Below are positions 35,531-48,100 of a DNA stretch of 64,000 nucleotides, one piece after another. The translations under genes were made by a program, and so were the position numbers. Source of the DNA: Mytilus trossulus (Eukaryota > Mollusca > Bivalvia > Mytilida > Mytilidae); contig NC_086386.1 of assembly GCF_036588685.1 (NCBI RefSeq), positions 1,600,710 through 1,664,709 on the forward strand, read 5' to 3'. The notes under the pieces were generated by a model. That model worked only from the letters and a program-made list of their open reading frames with translations, was not told the DNA's origin and searched no databases. Every line of letters begins with the position of its first letter. Within the stretch, counting starts at the first letter, position 1.

Positions 35531-37613
35531 AGAGGCTCTAAAGAGCCTGTGTCGCTCACCTTGGTCTATGTGAATATTAAACAAAGGAAGCAGACAGATT
35601 CATGACAAAATTGTGTTTTGGTGATGGTGATGTGTTTGTAAATCTTACTTTACTAAACAGTCTTGCTGCTTACAATAATCTCTATCTATAATGAACTTGG
35701 CCCAGTAGTTTCAGTGGAAAATGTTAATAAAAATTTACAAATTTTATGAAAATTGTTAAAAATTGACTATAAAGGACAATTACTCCTTAGTGGGTCAATT
35801 GACCGTTTTCAGATTTGCTCTAATTGCTTTGTTTTTTGAGTTATAAGCCAAAAACTGCATTTTACCCCCATATTCTATTTTTAGCCGTGGCGGCCATCTT
35901 GGTTGGTTGACCGGGTCACGCCACACATTTTTTAAACTAGATACCCCAAAGATGATTGTGGCCAAGGTTGGATTAATTTGGCCAAGTAGTTTCAGAGGAG
36001 AAGATTTTTGTAAAAGATAACTAAGATTTACGAAAAATGGTTAAAAATTGACTATAAAGGGCAATAACTCCTAAAGGGGTCAACTGACCATTTCGGTCAT
36101 GTTGACTTATTTGTAAATCTTACTTTGCTGAACATAATTGCTGTTTACAGTTTAACTCTATCTATAATAATATTCAAGATAATAACCAAAAACAGCAAAA
36201 TTTCCTCAAAATTACTAATTCAGGGGCAGCAACCCAACAACGGGTTGTCCGATTCGTCTGAAAATTTCAGGGCAGATAGATCTTGACCTGATATACATTA
36301 TTACCCCGTCAGATTTCCACTAAATGCTTTGGTTTTTGAGTTATAAGCCAAAAATTGCATTTTACCCCTATGTTCTATTTTTAGCCGTGGCGGCCATCTT
36401 GGTTGGTTGACTGGGTCACGCCACACATTTTTTAAACTAGATACCCCAAAGATGATTGTGGCCAAGGTTGGATTAATTTGGCCAAGTAGTTTCAGAGGAG
36501 AAGATTTTTGTAAAAGATAACTAAGATTTACGAAAAATGGTTAAAAATTGACTATAAAGGGCAATAACTCCTAAAGGGGTCAACTGACCATTTCGGTCAT
36601 GTTGACTTATTTGTAAATCTTACTTTGCTGAACATAATTGCTGTTTACAGTTTATCTCTATCTATAATAATATTCAAGATAATAACCAAAAACAGCAAAA
36701 TTTCCTCAAAATTACAAATTCAGGGGCAGCAACCCAACAACCGATTGTCTGATTCGTCTGAAAATTTCAGGGCAGATAGATCTTGACCTGATAAACATTT
36801 TTACCCCATGTCAGATTTCCTCTAAATGCTTTGGTTTTTGAGTTATAAGCCAAAAATTGCATTTTACCCCTATGTTCTATTTTTAGCCGTGGCGGCTATC
36901 TTGGTTGGTTGACCGGGTCACGCCACACATTTTTTAAACTAGATACCCCAAAGATGATTGTGGCCAAGGTTGGATTAATTTGGCCAAGTAGTTTCAGAGG
37001 AGAAGATTTTTGTAAAAGATAACTAAGATTTACGAAAAATGGTTAAAAATTGACTATAAAGGGCAATAACTCCTAAAGGGGTCAACTGACCATTTCGGTC
37101 ATGTTGACTTATTTGTAAATCTTACTTTGCTGAACATAATTGCTGTTTACAGTTTAACTCTATCTATAATAATATTCAAGATAATAACCAAAAACAGCAA
37201 AATTTCCTCAAAATTACAAATTCAGGGGCAGCAACCCAACAACGGATTGTCTGATTCGTCTGAAAATTTCAGGGCAGATAGATCTTGACCTAATAAACAT
37301 TTTTACCCCATGTCAGATTTCCTCTAAATGCTTTGGTTTTTGAGTTATAAGCCAAAAACTGCATTTTACCCCTATGTTCTATTTTTAGCCGTGGCGGCCA
37401 TCTTGGTTGGTTGACCGGGTCACGCCACACATTTTTTAAACTAGATACCCCAATGATGATTGTGGCCAAGTTTGGTTCAATTTGGCCCAGTAGTTTCAGA
37501 GGAGAAGATTTTTGTAAAAGTTAACAACGACGACGGACGACGGACGACGACGGACACCGGACGCAAAGTGATGGGAAAAGCTCACTTGGCCCTTCGGGCC
37601 AGGTGAGCTAAAA
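35531..37613. mobile_element. Mobile element with internal 501-bp tandem repeats
   Basis: The left end holds the hairpin GGCTCTAAAGAGCC and 'gtcgctcacc'. The right end holds 'cttggcccttcgggccagg', also a hairpin, then 'tgagcta'. 'GCTCACCT' is present inward at both ends in opposite orientation. Between them, a unit of 500-502 bp repeats with register points (ttataagcca) at about 35,841, 36,341, 36,843 and 37,345. The three spacings are 500, 502 and 502. A shorter diverged unit starts at about 35,640. Before the right end is a (GACGACG)n stretch. Miniature elements with central tandem arrays are known in bivalves. There is no coding capacity. Confidence 0.75.
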
Positions 37614-37784
37614 ATGAATATAGCCATGGATGGAAATGCCCTTTTATTTACAAAATTGGTAAAAGAGCCAAATGTTTTTTTCAAGTCAACTCCACATTTT
37701 CACGTTTTTTTTCTATTAAATAAAGGGCCTGTCATTGTGTTAAAATGTGAGGTATTTGAGAAAAAAGCAGAACAAGAATAAGTC

Positions 37785-38035
37785 AATAGTACACAAATGC
37801 CCCGCTCACTCATTTTCCATGTTCAATGGACTTTGGTACTGGGGTAAAAACTTTAATTTGGAATTACAATTGGAAAGACCATATCATAGGGAACATGTGT
37901 ACTAAATTTCAAATTGATGTGACTTCAACTTCACCAAAAACTACTTTGACCAAAAACTTAAACCAAACACAGGGACATTCACCACAGACAGAATGGTGTC
38001 CAGAAAAAGATATCATTATTTCAAACTGACAAAAT
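37785..38035 (+). repeat. Dispersed repeat family G, copy 1
   Basis: 'tcatagggaacatgtgtact', 'aaatttcaaattgatgtgac' and 'aactttgaccaaaaactt'-type text match the repeat at 46,320-46,740. The 67-codon frame is a by-product. Confidence 0.5.
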
Positions 38036-38082
38036 ATTAATACTAAAAACATCCAATAAAGTTAAATTACAAAGAATCACAT

Positions 38083-38704
38083 TTAAGGTAGATGGGTTGT
38101 CTAAATTATAATCCATAGAATTTTTTAATAATTTGCAATAATGTAGTTTATATTATGCTTTTAAAAAAAAAGATAATAAAAGAGTGGGTCACCATGCTTA
38201 TTTTCATGCTACACTGTGTTCAAAATTGACAAATTTTGTATAGATTATGCATGCAAAACCGAATTTTCTGCAATAAAGCATAAATTACACCATAGAATTT
38301 TGAGATAATATATGAGAAGATAGTTTTAACAGTATGCTTTCAGTTAAGGCAAAGTAATAATGGGGTCACCAGACCCGTTTTCTTGCTAAATAATAAAATA
38401 GAGAAATTCCTAACACATTCTATAGTAAAAGTACGTACTTAATCTGAATTATCTACCCTTACATTTGAGTTGTCTCTCCTTATGTGGCAAAGTTTGAAAA
38501 AATATGATCAAACAAAAGTTTTCTGTTTTTTTATAAAATTCAACCATAAATATGATAAAATATGTCATTTTCTATATAGTAGTGGAAGTTATAACACATG
38601 AATTACCTACTACTCTAAAAATTTGCATATTCTATAAATGATCTAGACCTTGTTTTTTTGTATTTCAAAATCCAAGATGGAGGAAGACACCCTATCTACC
38701 TTAA
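38083..38704. mobile_element. TTAA-flanked MITE, family 2 (piggyBac-like)
   Basis: TTAA at 38,083-38,086 and 38,701-38,704 bounds inverted ends beginning GGTAGATGGGTTGTCT on the left and GGTAGATAGGGTGTCT on the right strand. The 622-bp body has no long frame. The end sequence differs from family 1 although both begin TTAAGGT. Confidence 0.7.
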
Positions 38705-38719
38705 ATAATAATGGCACAT

Positions 38720-39194
38720 TTAGATCTATCACATATATACTGTCATTATACTCATTGATAAGTTATCACATATATATACATTGTCATTAATAAGTGATTG
38801 CATACTCTGTATAACACTGACATTATACTGGCTGATAAGTAATCACATATATATACATTGTCATTGATAAGTGATTGTGTACTCTGTATAACACTGTCAT
38901 TATACTGGCTGATAAGTAATCACATATATATACATTGTCATTAATAAGTGATTGCATACTCTGTATAACACTGACATTATACTGGCTGATAAGTTATCAC
39001 ATATATATACATTGTCATTGATAAGTGATTGTGTACTCTGTATAACACTGTCATTATACTGGCTGATAAGTAATCACATACTCAGGATAACTCTGTCATT
39101 ATACTCGCTGATAAGTAATCACATACTCAGGATAACTTTGACACTGTCATTATACTCGCTGATAAGTAATCACATACTCAGGATAACACTGTGA
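38720..39194 (-). repeat. Minisatellite made from the 3' end of the PARP coding sequence
   Basis: On the minus strand the intact coding end reads TGT TAT CCT GAG TAT GTG then ATT ACT TAT CAG CGA GTA TAA. The same text recurs just downstream at 45-51-bp spacing (register points near 39,176, 39,125 and 39,080). Farther on, a 77-bp unit consists of two diverged versions of it, repeated at about 39,042, 38,965, 38,888 and 38,810. Copies nearest the gene are the most exact. The plus frame 38952-39194 is a by-product. Confidence 0.85.
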
Positions 39195-42100
39195 CGCATC
39201 AAAAGCAAGAAACTCACGGAAATTCCACGACCCATCAACAACAACTGAGTCATATGATCCGTGTCCCGAGGAATTATGGGAAGGATCTGTACATTTGTCT
39301 TTTTCACAAGATTTACAAGGGGGACGGGCAAACTTCTTTTCTGTTTCAGTGACAAAGATTTCTCCTAGCGCCATTCTCAACAGAATCATCTTCTTTGGCT
39401 TTGATTTGTCCCTTTCACTTTTTTTATCTACAAAATTAAATGACAACAGATCATCCCACAAAGTTTATAATAAAGATACCATGAATAATCAACATTAACA
39501 TTACATACATGTATGTACTATTAAGAAAACTATTAACGTTTCCTTCCCTTCCCGCTGTTTTAAAGAAAATACATCAGTTTTTGAAATTAATTCATCAACA
39601 AACAAAAAATTCACAGCTCTGAAGAGAACACTATATTAGCTTTACAGATAACTATAAACCCCTTTACTTGAACCCTGGATCTGCCCCTTACCATGTTAAA
39701 CAGTTATGGATACAAGTACATGCGTTTACTTTTCTACATTGGATAGAGGTATAGGGGAAGGGTTGAATACCGCCACATTTTTGCGCCTGTTCCAAGTCAG
39801 GAGCCTCTGGCCTTTGTTAGTCTTGTATTATTTTAATTTTAGTTTCTTGTGTACAATTTAGAAATTAGTATGGCATTCATTATCACTGAACTAGTATATA
39901 TTTGTTTAGGGGCCAGCTGAAGAATGCCTCTGGGTGCGGGAATTTTTCCCTTCATTAAGACCTGTTGGTGACCTTCTGCTGTTGTTTTTTCTATGGTTGG
40001 GTTGTTGTCTCTTTGACACATTCCCCATTTCCATTCCCAATTTTACATGTATTATAGGCACTGGCTACAGTTACATTGAATTAGTTCGGTAATTAATCAG
40101 TTCCTTTCCCAACTCTTTATTCCAGTAATTTAAGTCTCCAATGTAACATTAACTTTTTTTGTAATTGTTACATTTCAATGAAACCGTAGCCAGTGACAAT
40201 ATTATAAAACAGATCAGATTTAGATATATGCATTTTATAATATATAGTTTGTTTCGTAGTGTTTCAAGAACATTTGAAGTTAATATAAATAACATTTGAA
40301 GTTAATATAAATAACATATTTTTTTTGTTATTCTATTCAATTGTTATAGTAACAGACTATTATGCATGTTCCCTGATAAAGGTTGTAAAATTAAAAGAAC
40401 AAAGTTCCAATGTCCTCATTGTGTTGCACATAATTTATCTATTCATGGACAAAAGCAATAACAAAAAAATATATTTTTTCTTTTTCTTTAAAACTGTTAA
40501 TAACTATCTTAGACAAATAAATGCTTGTAAGCAAATTCAAAGAAATTTCCAATGTAAATATCATACTTTAAAGGGACAAAATTATAGTTAAAAATATTCC
40601 ATCATGTCTTATTTTTGAAAGTGTCATAAAAATGAGGCAAACATAATAGCATTACAGCTAACGATTAAATTTTCAATATAATTAATATTTCCAAGCGACA
40701 TAACACTTTTTAAAATAATTGAATGGCACTAACAAGACAGGAGGGATTGATAGATGCCCGGTATTTTTCTATTTTCCCCTGCAAAGCATTGAGCTGGGGA
40801 CAATAAGGACTGGAATGATATTTACAAAATAATTTTTGCAGTTCACATAAAGAATTTAGATTACATTATACCTGCATACTGATCTGCCTTTGTTGAGCTT
40901 TCTGATGCGTAGACGGCTGCTCCAAACATAGCCTTGTCCGTCAGTCTGATGTCAAAACCCTGTGTGGCGATCGTAGGAATCCTATCTTCCTGGGTACCAT
41001 GGAACAGATAGTGTTCATTAATCTCAGGGTAAACATCGGTAAACACATTCTTATCAGCTTTTCCAGTGGTAAAAATTCTCCTTTTTTTAACCCCCTTAGT
41101 AAGATCTCCTAACTGATCAAAAGGTGTTTCTAGTACTCCAGCTTTGTGGAATAGCTTTCCTCTCATTTGAACATACTTTTCAAAAAGTTCTGTATTTTCA
41201 ATCCTTTCAACTTTCGTCACTTGAATATTTGTATAATTCAAGTCTTCCAATCCAGCACCATCACGACCTTTTCCAACGAATTTCTGTATCCATGTTTCTT
41301 CTACAATTTTACGGACTGCTGTTTCTATCTGTCTTGTCACTTTAGCCAGTTTATAACGTTCTCTCTTGGTCTGTGAGTTCCATTCCTTCAGAGACTTAGC
41401 TGGACCAAATATTGACCAGTAACTAGGAGGCTTGTCCTGGTATTGGTACATCCACAGAAAGAAAGCTGGTGTTCCTGGAGCTGGGGACTCGGGTGGGGCA
41501 GATGGCTCCACTGTAGGGGGTGGGGCTGATGGCATCTTTAAAGTCAGACCTGGAATGATGGTTAAAACAAGTGAGTTTAGGACAAAAAAATAATGATAGA
41601 ATGTTGCATAATATAAATAAAAAGGTTACCATGAGTCAATTCATAAATACAACAAAGCCCCCCTTTGAAATGGTGCTCTTATTATGTCTCCTTCATATGG
41701 TCCATACTGTTTTCGGTAACTGGCTTTCAAAACTCTTTTCTCTAGTGTTTCTGATAATAGCAATTCAATAATATATGCTGTGAATTATGTTACTTTCCTT
41801 TATCACATGAAGATCACCATTCAATTTCTGTCAAAGTGTCATGGATTGCTTAGGTTTTCTACTGAGGATTCAATAACACTTTACATAATTATAAGTTGCT
41901 ATGAAAAGATAACAACAGTTCTTATATATCTACAAAAACTGTCATATAGAATACGAATATAAATCCCAACCCATGGTTAAATAAAAACAAATCTTAAGGC
42001 GGTACCTAACACAACAGGGAGATAACTCTTTAAAATCAACTTAATGTTTTAATTACGTTATGTTGTTAAGGGAATTTTAAGCTTCTCAATGATCAAAATA

Positions 42101-45100
42101 AGTGTTTGTCAAACTGCTATATAACCAGTGTAATTTTTCTGATAAAACAGTTGGTTCAAATTTTTTATTTTTTTTATATTTTTGTCAAAGGGTCAAAGTA
42201 AATACTGTGTCAAAATTTTAAGCAAATTAAACAAGCCAAATTAATTTTAGTTAAAGTGTTGGGTATACCACCTTAAGGCTGCAATAAATTATTCCTGAAT
42301 AAACAATGTAACACAGATCAGCCATTTTCATGTATTTATGGGCTTGTGTTAAAAATAGATATACTGTGATTATACTGGTTCATGGTAGTCATAGAGGAAT
42401 ATTATTCAACTTTTACTCAAAATATTAAGATTTTTGGTTTTTATTATAATTATTCTATAACACTGTCTAGTTTTCAAAGGGAGATAATCCTTCACTTGAG
42501 ACTGGCCCAAGACCACAATTAATGACCCCGCTTTTCGTTGTCCACGAATATAGTTCCTTTTAATTAGAGTGTATTTTTCCTTAATTTTTTTTCTTTCCTT
42601 TCCTCACTCATTCCTTAAATCTTTTTGGGTGGAAATGAAAGAAGAGAGGTCAAATAAATTTTTGAATGTTGTATTTTAACTGATTTTGATATGGAATGAG
42701 TGATTAGGCCAAGTGCAAAAAGGTGATATTTACAGTTTTCGGAACATCTCTTGACTTGTCAATAGGGATATGGATGTGTATTGGCTAAATTTGTAAAAGT
42801 GATTGGTTCAATTTTTCTGAATTTTGAATATATATTTAGACTAGGACAATACATAATACACACAAAAAAATTGACAAAAGTGCATGGTGCAATTTTTTTA
42901 ATGATGCAAAAAGTTATAAAGAACTGATAGAGGAATAAATTGTGGTCTGTGGCCGACTATCAGCAAAGGGAGACAATCCTTCACCTGAGACTATCACCAC
43001 CTTTATTAATTCTATACTCATGTGAATCTGTATTGCATGTACTGACCCCTCACACATCAAGCCTACTCAGACCACATGGTATGGTTTTTTCTCATTTTTG
43101 AAGATCATAAAGTTGCATATAATTGCTCACATCCACTGCCTTTAAACTTTGGTGGAAAGTTGTCTCATTGGCAATAATACCACATCTCTTTATTTTTATA
43201 ATGGATAAATCTATTATATTTTAATCTCACCTTTTGTAACTTGAAATTCCTTAAGCAAAGCCTATAAGAAAAAAACCCAACATTAATACGAAGTTTAATC
43301 AAGTTTTGATACTATATGTAGTTAAGCCAAAACAGTAAGGTTCTTTTTTTTATTCAAATTATAAGAACTTTTAAAAAGGATATGTATTTTTCAATTTTGG
43401 TAAAATTTGCAACAGTTATTTGAATCAATGACTGACATGATTATAAAGTATGGAATCTGCTAGAGACAGATTTTAACCCCTACCTCATGGAGGTACAAAT
43501 ACGGTAAATGCAAAGACCTTTTACTAGTATCATTCCTAATGTGACTTGTTTTAAAGCCTTCTCACTTTGTTAAAAAAATTGATATACCACCATACAGTCT
43601 TTATATATAATTACTCCTTTATATTCTACATAAAAAATTACATTTTCCACAACCATGCAGTCTTTACTCCTGTCAAAGATGACAACGTAGATGTGTTGTA
43701 ACTTTGTGTTCCCATGCTTTAGATCAAACCTCCTGATACAACTCTCCATAGTCTTGGCCATCACATCAGGGGGGTACTTTAGAGCTCCTGTCCCCAGGGT
43801 GGGGAAGGCTAAATACTTGGTGTCATGGCTATGTGCTTTCTCCAGACAGTTAGTGATAAAATCTGTCAGAACCTGAAACATGCAATTAATCTAGTTAAAA
43901 TACAGATTGTGTTTAAATAGATATTACAAAGATTAAACAATGCTTTGCTTAACTTCTTCTCTGAATAATTTCTAGACCCTACAATTTAAAAGAGTAACAA
44001 TTTCTAATGTATCTTGCATGTTTTAGAAGTCATTATCAATTATCCAAAACCATCCCCAACAAATTTCATCAACAAGGATACTCATGCTGAATTCATATGT
44101 AATTTGAATTCAATTCGCATTAACTAATTCGAATTAGCTTAATTCGTATTTAAAACGTTTAGCGTCCTAACATCAATTTTAATTCGAATTAGAATTTGTG
44201 TCAAATTTGCTATACTGTCCTAACTACGTTAACTTTTATTTCGGATTAACAAAGACGTACTTGTAATGCGAATTAGTTAATTTAAATCAATTCGAATTAA
44301 AAAAGAAGAGTGTGTGAACATGATTAGCGAATTCGATTCGCATTCGATTTGAATTCAATTAGAATTAAAGGTATGTGTGAACGAGGCATTAAAGAAAGCA
44401 ATCTATTGAAAAATCTGCATTTTTAGTCCTGAATCATAAAGGGTATATATTACTTACCTGTTGTGGATTATCTGAGGTATTTTTCCAGTCAGGTAAAGAA
44501 CCAAAGTAAACAAATCTACAATGAAGTTTGTATGCTCGGGTAGCTGCCACCTCTCCATAGCTTACACCCGAGGGATAGTTATTATCACAAGCAGTCTGTA
44601 TTTCTGGTCCAGCAGCGTCTAGTACTGACTTAGATAATGCTCCATACTTTAACTTTAATTCTTTAGATGCTGTTATAACCATCACATCACACTAAAGAAT
44701 AATAAACATGATATATGTAATAGAAATAAAATCAAAGTGCTAAAGCACTGGAAAGTCAGTTACCTATAGATAAAAAAAATTCCATACTTTAACTTTCAAT
44801 CTTTAGATGCTGTTATCACCATCACATCACACTAGAAAACAATAATAATGATATGTGTAATGGAATTAAAATCAAAGGGAGAAAGCACTGTAAAGTCAGT
44901 TACTGTGGAGTTATGGATTTCTGAAAACTTGCAAGTTTGTGGATGTTTAATTTTGTGGTTTTGCTGAGTTGTGCATCCAATGCTAAAGAAAATTCGTTTT
45001 TTTTGTTGAACATTTAATTTTGTGCTTCACCTGTAATGAAAATAAGTATCCAACAAATAAAAATGAATGCACAGTACCTTTAGCTTATGTGATTTTATTG

Positions 45101-48100
45101 GCAAGGAAAAGGTAATGTTACATTGCATATTATGGCATGACTATATAAAAGCACAAACAACTTAAAAATTCACATGCTACAGAGCAACTAGAAACGAATT
45201 TTTAACAAAGTGTAGTTGAATGAATGAATGAATGAATATATTTTATTGCAGAAGCAAACATAATGCTATAGCAAAATAACATAATATACAATTACAATAA
45301 TGACAGTAAACAAACAGAGAACAACACAATATGGTCATAATAAGCACATAATTACAACTGTTATGCAATGATTATTTAAGTTTATAGTTGAACATTTAAA
45401 GTCAATCTGGGATTTCATTGTTTGTGGCTATTCACATATTTAATCTGAAAAAAACCCAACACAGTCCACTTTATCATAAGTACTTGGAGATCTAGGAAAA
45501 GTCCATACCGAGCAGTGGTTTATTTAGTAAGAAGTTTTACTATATAAATCCTTGTACCAAGGTCTTTCATATGATGTTTTAACATCTTACCCTTTGTTTT
45601 GTTATAGTCCCTTTCTGTATTATAACATTAATATGTCCACATTTACATGAATGACTGCCTCCCTGAGATACAGCACCTACAATTGTACAGTTTATAATTG
45701 TATGACTTTAGAGAATGACTTAAACTCTCCCTTAAATATAAAATTAGTTTTTCTCTATACAAAATTCAATATTCAAGCATCTCAATTTTGTGAGCTGCCA
45801 TATCCCTAGCCCTAAAGGTTCATGATCACATTTTGTATGTCTCTGAAAAAAAAACACAATTTCAACGCCCACCACAACCTACTCAAATAATAGAAAAGAA
45901 TATGTCTACCCCTTAATCAGGAACCTTGTCAGTGTGATTGTCCCATGACATATCTGAATGTTTTTGGTTTGGACTAGAGCTGTTAATAGCAATCTTTGTT
46001 TACTTTTGCCCAATTCATTTACAACTTTGTAGATACTTTGTCTATTGATGAAGGAAAACAAAAGTTTTATTGTTGAAGTCATGAGTTTGAAGCTCTTTTC
46101 TGGATTGATCTTCATCAGGAACATTCAAAACCAATTATTTAAAGTTAAGAACAGTTGAAGACCTATATAATGAAGACTGTACATTGTCCTCTAGATTTCT
46201 GAGTTATTTGTGTTGTTAGGTTGCTGTTTCATGGTCTGATATACTCTTTTCATATAGATTGTATCATATATTAATTTGTTGAAAAATTACACAAGAATGA
46301 GTCAGGTTTGAAAGGCTTTAGAAACAAGAATGTGTCCAAAGTACATGGATGCCCCACTTGCACCATCCTTTTCCATGTCCCATGAAATTGGGTAATAATC
46401 TAATTTGGCATTAAAATTAAGAACAACATACTATAGGGAACATATGTACTAAGTTTCAAGTTGATTGGACTTCAGCTTCATCAAAAACTTCCTTGACCAA
46501 AAACTTTAACCTGAAACTTCCACTTTCAGTGGACCATGAAATTGGAGTCAAAAGTCTAATTTGGCTTTAAAATTAGAACGATCATATCATAAGCAACAGG
46601 TGTACTAAGTTTCAAGTTGATTGGACTTCAGCTTCATCAAAAACTTTAACCTGAACGGACGGATGGACGCACAGGCGGACGGACAGAAGAACGGAGCCAC
46701 AGACCAGAAAGCATAATGCCCCTCTACTATCATAGGTGGGGAATAAAAAGGTTTCTTAGATAGAGCTTATTCAATCTCTAGGCCATGGTCTTGAGGAAAA
46801 CATAGGTATGTTAAAAGTTCTCTATATTTGTTAATGAATGTCTTTCTTACCTGATAATTCCCTTGCTTTCCTTTCAAATGCCTGAAAATAAGATACATTT
46901 ATATCTTTCTTTTTTTAAATTGTATACATAGTTATTGATCGATCATTGGACAAATTGTACAGCTACAGAAAAGGAAAAGGAATCAAGTCAATTTTGCATT
47001 TGAGCAGTAAACCAAAATATGAGTTGTTTGAAAACTTAAAATGCCAAATGTTCAAAAATATGATAAATAAACCTACCCTATATACAGAATTCTGTGTTCT
47101 GTGACAAACTATAACAATAGAATCGATAGAAGTTGAATGAAACAACTGTTCAAAGTCCACGACTGACTGTAGCATGGTATCTGTCAATACATCGTCTGGG
47201 TAGTTCAAATATCCTGATCCAAAGGGAGGTAAGGCAAGGGAAGTAACTCCATACTGGTCAGCCATTGTTAGACAATTAGTCATAGCCGTGGTTATTGCCT
47301 AGAAAAATATAAACTTAACTTATACTTTGAGCAGCACTTTGTCCAGCCCTTGAACCCATTGCATATTCAAATGACCTGCAATGGTCTTTTAATTGAAATG
47401 CCTAAACAATTCATTAATTTGAGAGAGACACTGAGACAAAAAAAAATAAAAAATTCAAGGGTTCAAAATACTTGTAAGCTTGGAGGAAGAAATAAACATG
47501 GACTAGTCTATTATATTGGTAATTTATCATGTACATAAAAGTGTAACAATTTATTTCTGGATTTCATCCCAAACCAATTTTAATTGTTTCAGTATGTGAC
47601 CTTGGCCTTAGACCTGTTGCTCCCAAAATCAATAGTCTTTCTCTCCTTCAATCTATGGAGTTAAATGCAACTGTAATACAAGTGAGAGGTTTAGCTAGAT
47701 ATGAAACCACCTTTTCCTACATAAGAAAATGCCTGTACCAAGTCAGGAATATGACAGTTGTTGTCCATTAGTTGGATGTGTTTGAGCTTTCGATTTTACC
47801 ATTTGATTAGGGTCTTTCAGTTTTGAATTTTCCTCGGAATTCAGTTTTTTTTTTAATGATTTTACTTTTTATTACCTGTTTGTTGTGGTCTTCCCATTTA
47901 GGTAAGGTCACATGATAAACTTTACGACATTTTAGATTTCCACCATTGGTTACAGCCACTTCATTCTCAGTTATCCCCCCTGGATAGTTCTCCTCACATT
48001 CTTTTTGAATTGCATCACCCCCACTGTCAGCTAAAGCCTTTGACCCACGACCTGTTTCCAGGTCAAGGTCACTGTTCACACTGTTTACAATAACATCTGC

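Noticed and set aside
39839..40021. 60-codon minus frame in the last PARP intron
   Set aside because: It is antisense to a retroelement tail present in three copies in the window.
41124..41376. Plus-strand frames opposite the PARP catalytic exon
   Set aside because: Shadows of the minus-strand coding exon, which has clear PARP motifs.
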